NCBI GenBank assembly: GCA_902806375.1
Contig: CADCWK010000183.1
Span: 1 to 28,032 of the forward strand
Direction: 5' to 3'
DNA length: 28,032 bases
DNA from: an uncultured Thermomicrobiales bacterium
GTDB lineage: Bacteria; Chloroflexota; Chloroflexia; Thermomicrobiales; UBA6265
The translations under genes and the position numbers were made by a program. Position 1 is the stretch's first letter; every line of letters starts with the position of its first letter. The notes beneath the pieces are model-generated. The model did no database searches, was not told the DNA's origin, and was given only the letters and a program-made list of their open reading frames with translations. Of this stretch, positions 21,613 through 28,032 are shown one piece after another.

Positions 21613-21734
21613 GACTGGACCTCGACGGGTGTGAGAGGGGTGGGAACGCCGCGTCACGGGAGCGACAAACGGGCGGTAGCGTACCATAAGGGAATCACCC
21701 GCCGACCCGGTCTGGTGCAATGAAAGGCCCTGAG

Positions 21735-22208
21735 GTGACGACCCAGACGTCCGACGGAGATGGCGGCCAGGATGAGCCCCGCCCCCCTACCACCCGGCTC
21801 GAACGCGAAGTGGCCGAGATCCTCGAACGCTCCGAGCGGCAGCCAATCTCGTTCACGGACGAGGTGCGTCGCCGGGGCAACGCGACCCGGGCGGCCGCCA
21901 GGCAGTCCTCGGCGCGACCGGAGTCGCTCCAGGCGCGGTTCGAGCGGCTCGGCTCGGGCCGGTATCTGGTCGTCGCCGTCGCCGCGGCGGTCCTGGCCTT
22001 CGTGGTCCGCGACATCTCCCCGCTGTTCGCCAATCTGCTGGCGATCGTCTGCATCGCGGCTATCTTCATTCCGGTTGTCCAGCGGTTCCGGCAGCCGGAA
22101 TCTCCGGTCTCCCGCAGCTGGCGCGGTCAGGACCTCGGTGGTGGTCTGTCGCGGCCCGGCGGCGTGGAGCGGATCTTCGACCGGTTTCGCCGTCCGCCAC
22201 GGATTTAG
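21735..22208 (+). CDS. Uncharacterised membrane protein
   Basis: 157 aa from GTG 21735, seven bases after AAAGG; an ATG at 21720 in the same frame has no ribosome binding site. The N-terminal half is hydrophilic and charged (RLEREVAEILERSERQPISF), then RYLVVAVAAAVLAFVVRDI and ANLLAIVCIAAIFIPVVQRF form two membrane helices at about residues 88-118. The C-terminal tail is Arg/Gly-rich and ends FDRFRRPPRI. The layout suggests a small inner-membrane protein with both ends in the cytoplasm. I do not recognise a named family. It is followed closely by the Nudix-like gene and may be co-transcribed with it and uvrB. Confidence 0.75.
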   Translation: MTTQTSDGDGGQDEPRPPTTRLEREVAEILERSERQPISFTDEVRRRGNATRAAARQSSARPESLQARFERLGSGRYLVVAVAAAVLAFVVRDISPLFANLLAIVCIAAIFIPVVQRFRQPESPVSRSWRGQDLGGGLSRPGGVERIFDRFRRPPRI

Positions 22209-22263
22209 GCTCTAGCGTGTCCCAAACCCGAGATAGCCTGTCAATCGTGGAGAAGCAGCCCGC

Positions 22264-22725
22264 ATGGTGCGAATCGTCGCCGACATGGTCGATGCCTATG
22301 TCTTCCGCAAGGTCAACGCGTTGCCGCAGTTCCTGCTCTTCCGCCGCCGGGCCGATCTGGCCTTCGGCAACACCTGGCAGAGCGTCCACTCCAAGATCCT
22401 CGGCAACGAGACGGCGCTGGAGACGGCCGCCCGCGCGGTCCGCGAGCGCTCCGGCCTGACTCCGGTCGACCGGTTCTCTGCCGATTACGTCAACCAGTTC
22501 TACGATTCGACCACTGACAACCTGATCCTCGCTCCCGTCTTCGCCTTTACCGTCGAGCCACGCGCCCGCATCCATCTGGCCGACGAGTACGTCGACTTCG
22601 CCTGGTGCGACCGGGAGGAAGCCACCGCCCGGCTGCTCTGGGCGGGTCAGCGCGAGGCTATCCGCCACATTGACGAGATCATCGCCCAGGGCGACTCCGA
22701 GGCCGAGTACTACCGGATCCTGTGA
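22264..22725 (+). CDS. Nudix-fold protein with degenerate Nudix box
   Basis: 153 aa from ATG 22264. The N-terminal strand pattern (VDAYVFRKVNALPQFLLFRRR) and the late DEYVDFAWCDREEA element are those of Nudix hydrolases. The Nudix box should be GX5EX7REUXEEXGU. Residues 43-65 keep E49, R57, E61, G64 and L65, but the leading Gly is S43, the RE Glu is A58 and the second Glu of EE is R62. Compared with MutT, two of the three helix glutamates that hold the catalytic metal are missing. The protein may be an inactive, binding-only Nudix domain or use other ligands. It lies 49 bp before uvrB. Confidence 0.75.
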   Translation: MVRIVADMVDAYVFRKVNALPQFLLFRRRADLAFGNTWQSVHSKILGNETALETAARAVRERSGLTPVDRFSADYVNQFYDSTTDNLILAPVFAFTVEPRARIHLADEYVDFAWCDREEATARLLWAGQREAIRHIDEIIAQGDSEAEYYRIL

Positions 22726-22774
22726 TCCGGAGCCGGGCTGACCTCTCGCCCCGACACCGTCAGGAACCCAGCCC

Positions 22775-24823
22775 ATGCCAGCATTCGAGCTCGTCACCCC
22801 ACTCCGTCCCACCGGCGACCAGCCGAAGGCCATCGACCAGCTCGTCGACGGCCTCGTGGCGGGCGAGAAGGCCCAGACGCTGCTTGGGGTGACCGGGTCC
22901 GGCAAGACGTTCACGATGGCCAACATCGTCGCCCGCCTGAACCGACCGGCGATCGTCCTCGCCCATAACAAGACCCTGGCCGCCCAGCTCTACTCGGAGT
23001 TCAAGGAGTTTTTCCCGAAGAACGCCGTCGAGTACTTCGTCTCCTATTACGACTACTACCAGCCGGAGGCGTACGTCCCCCGGACCGACACCTTCATCGA
23101 GAAGACCTCGGACATCAACGAGGAGATCGACAAGCTCCGCCACGCCGCGACCCGCGCGCTCCTGACCCGGCGGGACACGCTCATCGTGGCGTCCGTCTCG
23201 TGCATCTACGGACTCGGTTCCCCCGAGGAGTACGGGAAGGTCGTCGTCTCCCTCCGGCGTGGCGCCTCGGTCCGGCGGGACCGGGTCATCCGCCATCTGA
23301 TCGACATCCAGTATGAGCGCAACGACATGAGCCTGACCCGTGGGACGTTCCGGGCGCGCGGCGATGTGCTGGAGATCTTCCCGGCCTACGAGGAGATCGC
23401 CCTCCGGGTGGAGTTCTTCGGCGACGAGGTCGAGCGGATCGTCGACGTCGACCCACTGACCGGCGAGATCCTGGCCGAGCGGATCGAGGTCGACATCTAC
23501 CCGGCCAAGCACTTCGTGACGACCGCGGACACGCTCAAGGTCGCGATCAAGGACATCCGCCTCGAACTGGAGGAGCGGCTCCAGGAGCTGGACAGCCAGG
23601 GCAAGCTGCTCGAGGCCGCCCGGCTCCGGCAGCGGACGATGTTCGACCTCGAGATGATGGAGGAAGCGGGCTACTGCGCCGGGATCGAGAACTACTCGAT
23701 GCACATCTCCCGGCGCAAGACCGGCGAGCAGCCGTCCACGCTGCTCGACTACTTCCCGGACGACTTCATCTTCTTCGTCGACGAGTCGCACATGTCGATG
23801 CCGCAGGTCCGGGGGATGTACGCCGGTGACCGGGCCCGCAAGGACGTCCTGGTCGAGCACGGCTTCCGGTTGCCGTCCGCCCGGGACAACCGCCCGCTGA
23901 CCTTCAACGAGTTCGAGCGGATGATGGGCCAGACGATCTTCGTCTCGGCGACGCCCGGACCGTACGAGTACGAGCACAGCAACCGGATCGTCGAGCAGGT
24001 GATCCGGCCGACCGGCCTGATCGACCCGACGATCACCGTCCGGCCGACCAAGGGACAGGTCGACGATCTCCTCGGCGAGATCAACCTGCGGGTGGGACGC
24101 GGCGAGCGGACGCTGGTCACGACGCTCACCAAGCGGATGGCGGAGGACCTCGCGGACTACCTCAAGGAGATGGGGATCCGGACGATGTACCTGCACAGCG
24201 AGCAGGACACGATCGAGCGGGTGGAGATCCTGCGTGACCTCCGGCTCGGGGTCTACGACGTCGTCGTCGGGATCAATCTCCTCCGTGAGGGACTGGACCT
24301 GCCGGAGGTCTCGCTCGTCGCGATCCTCGATGCCGACAAGGAAGGGTTCCTCCGCTCGGAGGGCGCGCTGATCCAGACCGTCGGGCGCGCGGCGCGGCAT
24401 GTCGACGGGAACGTCATCATGTACGCCGATCAGCAGACCAACTCGATGCGGCGCGCGATCGACGAGACCTACCGGCGTCGCGCGGTCCAGATCGCCCACA
24501 ACGAGGCCAACGGGATCGAGCCCCGCGGTATCGTCAAGGAGATCCGGGATCTGACCGACCGCGTAAAGCAGGTTGCGGAGGAGTCGGGCTCCTACGATGC
24601 GGGCGGCAACGGCCGGCCGGGCGTGATCGCCCAGTTGCCCAAGGACGAGCTGGCCCGGATGGTGAAGGACCTCGAGTCGCAGATGAAGACGGCGGCCCGC
24701 AATCTCGACTTCGAGAAGGCCGCCCTCATGCGCGACCAGATCGTCGAGCTGCGCCGCATCATGGAGTTCGACCCCGTGACCGATCCGATCGGCGGACCCG
24801 CGGGCGTGCCGTTCGCGGACTGA
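22775..24823 (+). CDS. uvrB: Excinuclease ABC subunit B
   Basis: 682 aa, normal length, from ATG 22775 with AGGA upstream. Walker A is GVTGSGKTFTMAN; the beta-hairpin that probes damaged DNA carries YYDYYQPEAYVP. The DEAD-like box is VDESHMSMPQ, and the helicase motifs SATPGPYE and VGINLLREGLDLPEVS and QTVGRAARHVDGNVIMYAD follow. A C-terminal UVR domain (ARNLDFEKAALMRDQIVELR) binds UvrC. UvrB verifies lesions delivered by UvrA and is cut-ready with UvrC in nucleotide excision repair. uvrA and uvrC are not in the window. The following gene begins 12 bp after the stop. Confidence 0.98.
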   Translation: MPAFELVTPLRPTGDQPKAIDQLVDGLVAGEKAQTLLGVTGSGKTFTMANIVARLNRPAIVLAHNKTLAAQLYSEFKEFFPKNAVEYFVSYYDYYQPEAYVPRTDTFIEKTSDINEEIDKLRHAATRALLTRRDTLIVASVSCIYGLGSPEEYGKVVVSLRRGASVRRDRVIRHLIDIQYERNDMSLTRGTFRARGDVLEIFPAYEEIALRVEFFGDEVERIVDVDPLTGEILAERIEVDIYPAKHFVTTADTLKVAIKDIRLELEERLQELDSQGKLLEAARLRQRTMFDLEMMEEAGYCAGIENYSMHISRRKTGEQPSTLLDYFPDDFIFFVDESHMSMPQVRGMYAGDRARKDVLVEHGFRLPSARDNRPLTFNEFERMMGQTIFVSATPGPYEYEHSNRIVEQVIRPTGLIDPTITVRPTKGQVDDLLGEINLRVGRGERTLVTTLTKRMAEDLADYLKEMGIRTMYLHSEQDTIERVEILRDLRLGVYDVVVGINLLREGLDLPEVSLVAILDADKEGFLRSEGALIQTVGRAARHVDGNVIMYADQQTNSMRRAIDETYRRRAVQIAHNEANGIEPRGIVKEIRDLTDRVKQVAEESGSYDAGGNGRPGVIAQLPKDELARMVKDLESQMKTAARNLDFEKAALMRDQIVELRRIMEFDPVTDPIGGPAGVPFAD

Positions 24824-24834
24824 GGAGATTTCTG

Positions 24835-25839
24835 TTGCGTATCCACCCCACGACCCCCATCCGACTCACCCTCGCGCTCGTCGCCACACTCCTGCTTGGC
24901 TCGCTGGCGGCACCCTTCGCGGGGCAGGACCGGACCGCTCTGGCCCAGGACGCTTCGGAGACGCCGGCGCCATCGGGAGGGGGGCAGACGGAGATCACGG
25001 CGCAGCTACCGCCGGCCGATCTGCCGACCGGCAATGAGCGTCAGCTCGATCTCCAGCTGGAGGGGTCGCTCGACACGGACCTGGACGACGCCCCGACGGA
25101 GGCCGATGTCTACTCGCTGACGGTCGACCCGGCCAGCCGCGACGACGTCGCCGAACTGGCCGAGGCGATCGGGATCGACGGCGACGTCGAGGAGCGCGGC
25201 AACGACACCTTCGTCGTCTCCGGCGAGGGGGAACTGTTCGTCGCGCCGGACCTGATCCAGTACCAGTCCAGCGAGGTTCCGACCCTGGCCGACCTGCCCA
25301 GCGACGAGGACGCGATTGCCTTCGCCCGGGACTGGCTCCGCTCGGTCGGTCTCGCGCCCGCTGATCTCGGCGAGGGCAGTATCACCAGCCGGACCGAGGC
25401 CGTCGGACGGATCTCGGTCGCCTTCGCCCCGACGCAGCCGGAGCCGATCCTGACGGCGTATCCCAACATCAGTGTCACGATCGGACCGGACGGGGTGGTG
25501 CTGGAGGCGTCCTCCCGCTGGGCCGCGATCGCGGTCATCGAGCGCTACCTGCTCCGGCCGGCGGAGGACGCCTGGCGCGAGGTCGAGGCCGGCGACGCCT
25601 ACATCGAGGCAACGTTCAATGACGCCGAGCTGGAGGACGGGGCCGAGGTGACCGGCCAGGCGACCTACACGTCCGTGGAGATCGCCTATACCACCGCAGG
25701 CGCCATCGGCGGCGAGCGCTTCCTCGTCCCCATCTACGTGTTCGTCGGTGAGGTCGAGGCCGAGTCGGGCGCCGAGGGGACGTCGGAGATCCGGGCCTAC
25801 GTTCCCGCGATCGTGACGGATGACACCCCCGTGGGATAA
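24835..25839 (+). CDS. Secreted acidic protein of unknown function
   Basis: 334 aa from TTG 24835; AGGAG lies seven bases upstream. The N-terminus is a Sec signal peptide: a basic start, a hydrophobic core at about 11-30 (LTLALVATLLLGSLAAPFAG) and a likely cut after TALA, residue 37. The mature protein is strongly acidic with a Pro/Ser/Gly-rich first stretch, then a predicted alpha/beta region (DVAELAEAIGIDGDV, DEDAIAFARDWLRSVGL, EASSRWAAIAVIERYLL). There is no lipobox cysteine. It has the look of PepSY/YycH-type extracytoplasmic proteins, but this resemblance is weak and I would not name a function. It starts 12 bp after uvrB and probably shares its transcript. Confidence 0.82.
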   Translation: MRIHPTTPIRLTLALVATLLLGSLAAPFAGQDRTALAQDASETPAPSGGGQTEITAQLPPADLPTGNERQLDLQLEGSLDTDLDDAPTEADVYSLTVDPASRDDVAELAEAIGIDGDVEERGNDTFVVSGEGELFVAPDLIQYQSSEVPTLADLPSDEDAIAFARDWLRSVGLAPADLGEGSITSRTEAVGRISVAFAPTQPEPILTAYPNISVTIGPDGVVLEASSRWAAIAVIERYLLRPAEDAWREVEAGDAYIEATFNDAELEDGAEVTGQATYTSVEIAYTTAGAIGGERFLVPIYVFVGEVEAESGAEGTSEIRAYVPAIVTDDTPVG

Positions 25840-25840
25840 T
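25813..25840 (+). promoter_or_regulatory. Candidate promoter for aroQ
   Basis: GTGACG (25813-25818), 16 bp and GATAAT (25835-25840), matching four and five of six consensus bases. It lies at the very end of the preceding gene, and GATAAT includes its stop codon. Confidence 0.4.
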
Positions 25841-25841
25841 G

Positions 25842-25866
25842 CGCTTCACCGTTCCGCAGTGAAGCG
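25842..25866 (+). repeat. 8-bp hairpin in the aroQ leader
   Basis: CGCTTCAC (25842-25849) and GTGAAGCG (25859-25866) flank a nine-base loop directly after the candidate -10 box. There is no T-run. It could protect the 5' end of the mRNA or act as an operator. Confidence 0.75.
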
Positions 25867-25878
25867 ACAGGATCCCCC

Positions 25879-26388
25879 TTGACGACCACCAAACCAGGAA
25901 CCGACCGACCCGGAGCCGACGACCTCGATCGTCGGCTCCGGGTCGTTGTGATCCACGGGCCGAACCTGAACATGCTTGGCCAGCGGGAGCCCGCGGTCTA
26001 CGGGCGGGAGACCCTGGACCAGATCAACCAGCGCCTGACCGCGCTGGGCAAGCAGCTCGACCCGCCCGTGACGGTCCACACGTTCCAGTCCAACCACGAG
26101 GGGGAGATCGTCGACGCCATCCAGCAGTTCGGTGGCGCCTCCGACGGGATCGTCATTAACCCCGGTGCCTTCACGCACTACAGCATCGCCGTCCGCGACG
26201 CCCTGTCCGCCGTCGCCAAGCCGGCCGTCGAGGTCCATCTCTCGAACGTCCACGCCCGGGAGACGTTCCGGCACCAGTCGGTGACCGCCCCTGTCGTCAC
26301 CGGGCAGGTCGTCGGGCTCGGATCGGTGGGCTATGAGCTCGCGCTTCGATTCCTCGCCGGCCATCTCAAGACGACGGAGGACGCATGA
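25879..26388 (+). CDS. aroQ: 3-Dehydroquinate dehydratase, type II
   Basis: 169 aa from TTG 25879, six bases after AGGAT. The N-terminal ~20 residues are an extension to the usual ~145-aa enzyme. Family motifs are VIHGPNLNMLGQREPAVYG with the catalytic Tyr/Arg region, QSNHEGEIVDAIQ, INPGAFTHYSIAVRDAL with the usual His, and VEVHLSNVHARETFRHQS. It dehydrates 3-dehydroquinate to 3-dehydroshikimate in the shikimate pathway, the third step toward chorismate. The stop overlaps the start of the next gene by 4 nt. Confidence 0.95.
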   Translation: MTTTKPGTDRPGADDLDRRLRVVVIHGPNLNMLGQREPAVYGRETLDQINQRLTALGKQLDPPVTVHTFQSNHEGEIVDAIQQFGGASDGIVINPGAFTHYSIAVRDALSAVAKPAVEVHLSNVHARETFRHQSVTAPVVTGQVVGLGSVGYELALRFLAGHLKTTEDA

Positions 26389-27515
26389 CCGGCACGGCCC
26401 AGACGGGTCCCACGGCGCACTGGCGCGGAGCCGACCGGCTGCACGAACGCCGGCAGCGCCTGATCGAGGGACTCGGTCGCTCCGGGATCGACGGTTGCCT
26501 GGTCTCCTCGGATCCCGCCCGCACGTATCTCTCCGGTTTCATGGCCGCGTCGCATGACGTCGTCCCGGTGGCCGTCCTGCTGGTCGGTCCCGGACAGTCA
26601 ACGCTGCTGACATCGCCGAACAACGCCGAATGGGCCTCCAGCGAGGCGCCGGGACTCCACGTCGCGGACTGGGTCAGACCATGGTGGGGCACGCTCGCGG
26701 ATCACCTGAGCGCGAGGGGCTGGCGCACGATCGGCTTCCAGGCGTCGGACGTCTCGGTCGCGGCCCATCAGGCACTGACCGCCGCGCTGGGCGACGACGT
26801 CTCCTTCCGCGATATCGGTGGCCTGCTGGATGGGATGCGCGCCATCAAGGATGACGCCGAGATCCGGGCCCTCGCGCGGGCGGCCGCCATCACCGACCAG
26901 GCATTCGAGGAGGTGACCGATCGGCTCGTCGCCGGAACGACCGAGCAGGATCTTGCCTGGGACCTTACGGTGGCGATGCGTCGCCTCGGGGCGGAAGGGT
27001 CGTCGGTGATCGTGGCCTCCGGTCCGAATGCAGCCCGCCCCCACCACGCTCCGGGTCCCCGTGCAATCGATCCCGGTGAGCCCGTCATCATCGACATGGG
27101 AGCCCGTGTCGACGGGTACCTCGCCGATCTGACCCGCACGGTCTGGGTCGGCGAGCCGGACGAGACACTCGCCACGATCTATCCCATCGTGGCGGAGGCC
27201 AACCTCGTCACCCAGGCCGCGGTCCGCGCCGGCGTGACCGGGCGATCGATCGACGACGTCGCCCGGTCGTTCATCGCGGCGTCCGGCTACGCTGACCGGT
27301 TCGTCCACGGGGTCGGGCATGGTGTCGGACTGGAGATCCACGAGGCACCGAGCGCCGGCCCGGCGTCGACGGACACGCTGCTCACCGGACACTCGCTCAC
27401 CGTGGAGCCGGGGATCTACCTGCCGGGCTGGGGTGGCGTCCGCGTCGAGGATCTGGGGATTGTCCGGGATGACGGGTTCGACTGCCTGTCGCGCGCCAGC
27501 AAACGGCGAATCTGA
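26385..27515 (+). CDS. Xaa-Pro aminopeptidase/prolidase (M24) family protein
   Basis: 376 aa from ATG 26385, overlapping the aroQ stop (ATGA). The N-terminal creatinase-type domain (RRQRLIEGLGRSGIDGCLV, SDPARTYLSGF) precedes the pita-bread catalytic domain. The five metal ligands fit: D in IIDMGARVDGY and D in LADLTRT, H in VHGVGHGVGLEIHE, E in LTVEPGIYLPG and E in VRVEDLGIV. M24 enzymes cleave the bond before proline at N-termini or in dipeptides. Such genes commonly lie upstream of efp, as here, which links proline metabolism to a factor that rescues ribosomes stalled on proline runs. Exact substrate (PepP versus PepQ) is not settled. Confidence 0.92.
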   Translation: MTGTAQTGPTAHWRGADRLHERRQRLIEGLGRSGIDGCLVSSDPARTYLSGFMAASHDVVPVAVLLVGPGQSTLLTSPNNAEWASSEAPGLHVADWVRPWWGTLADHLSARGWRTIGFQASDVSVAAHQALTAALGDDVSFRDIGGLLDGMRAIKDDAEIRALARAAAITDQAFEEVTDRLVAGTTEQDLAWDLTVAMRRLGAEGSSVIVASGPNAARPHHAPGPRAIDPGEPVIIDMGARVDGYLADLTRTVWVGEPDETLATIYPIVAEANLVTQAAVRAGVTGRSIDDVARSFIAASGYADRFVHGVGHGVGLEIHEAPSAGPASTDTLLTGHSLTVEPGIYLPGWGGVRVEDLGIVRDDGFDCLSRASKRRI

Positions 27516-27546
27516 CCGGGGCGGATTCGCCAAACGGATGGCGAAT
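27505..27546 (+). repeat. Three-part alternating repeat before efp
   Basis: GGCGAAT (27505-27511), ATTCGCC (27525-27531) and GGCGAAT (27540-27546). The middle copy can pair with either outer copy, giving two mutually exclusive 7-bp stems. The first copy lies in the last codons of the upstream peptidase gene. No terminator follows in the next 75 bp. Confidence 0.7.
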
Positions 27547-27621
27547 ATGGTATCCCCATTGCGACTGAGACCAACACGCGCCGCAGCTGGCGGCCTTGTA
27601 CCCCGGAAGGGCTGATTGACG

Positions 27622-28032
27622 ATGATCGATACCGGTGATGTGCGCAAGGGAACGACGATCGAAGTCGACGGCAGACTGTTGAAGGTCGTGGACTTCAGCC
27701 ACAACAAGCAGGGCCGGGGCAGCGCGCAGCTCCGGATGACCCTCCGTGACCTGCGGACCGGCTCGCTCACCAACCAGACCGTCATGTCCGGTGCCAAGTT
27801 CCAGACGGTCCGCCTGGAGCGGTCCCACGTCCAGTTCCTCTACCGCGAGGGCGATGACCTCCACTTCATGGACACGGAGACGTTCGATCAGATCCAGCTG
27901 ACCGCCGAGAACGTCGGCGACTCGGCCCGGTTCATCAAGGAGAACGATGTCGTCGATGTCCTCTCCCACAACGGTGAGGCGATCGACATCGAGCTCCCGA
28001 CCTCGGTCAACCTGGCAGTCGCCCAGACGGAC
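27622..28032 (+). CDS. efp: Elongation factor P, 3'-truncated by the window
   Basis: 137 codons from ATG 27622, so only about 50 residues of the ~185-aa protein are missing. A GAAGGG is ten bases upstream. The KOW-like N-domain starts MIDTGDVRKGTTIEVDGRLL and the loop that reaches the peptidyl-transferase centre is NKQGRGSAQ. Its tip residue is Arg32, not the Lys that EpmA or YmfI systems use. The OB domain (FLYREGDDLHFMDTETFDQI) is regular. EF-P relieves ribosome stalling at polyproline. No modification enzyme gene is in the window. Confidence 0.95.
   Translation, partial: MIDTGDVRKGTTIEVDGRLLKVVDFSHNKQGRGSAQLRMTLRDLRTGSLTNQTVMSGAKFQTVRLERSHVQFLYREGDDLHFMDTETFDQIQLTAENVGDSARFIKENDVVDVLSHNGEAIDIELPTSVNLAVAQTD

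Overview
The window is GC-rich (roughly two thirds G+C by eye), densely coded chromosomal DNA. I see no mobile element, CRISPR array, rRNA or tRNA. Gene order, short IF-2, the SH3-domain and secreted proteins and the general flavour of the proteins suggest a member of the Chloroflexota, perhaps Thermomicrobia-like. That placement is an inference from family resemblance, not a computed one.

Left part (1-10000, all minus strand): the window opens in the first codons of an HU-type DNA-binding protein. Next come a translation cluster, infC-rpmI-rplT-trmH (IF-3, L35, L20 and an rRNA methyltransferase), and the classic nusA-ylxR-infB-rbfA-nrnA-truB-ribF operon. The two units adjoin: ribF ends about 125 bp before infC. 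A hairpin plus U-run between them looks like a terminator or an L20-type attenuator. infC appears to start at ATA. truB is broken: its middle is missing and the two halves lie in different frames.

Middle part (10009-18232, plus strand): yvcK(glmR)-gap-pgk-secG-tatA, a bifunctional nuclease (DUF151), a small Cys-pair protein, then a nuoE/nuoF-like pair with no other complex I gene beside it. A perfect 7+7 palindrome sits just downstream of the pair's likely -10 box and fits a Rex or CRP/FNR operator. The NuoF-like protein has a thioredoxin-like N-terminal domain that has lost all its cysteines.

Right part (18255-28032): a convergent ornithine-cyclodeaminase-family gene, a membrane-anchored SH3b protein, tyrA, two uncharacterised genes in divergent orientation, a degenerate Nudix protein, uvrB, a secreted acidic protein, aroQ, an aminopeptidase P family gene overlapping aroQ, and the first 137 codons of efp. 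tyrA and aroQ belong to aromatic amino-acid synthesis; pepP-efp is a common bacterial pairing.

Most of the window is housekeeping. The points most worth a second look are the truB lesion, the palindromic operator and the unusual NuoEF pair, the infC leader with its ATA start, the strong hairpins inside the nusA operon, and a recurring TAnACTT -10-like box upstream of six transcription units.
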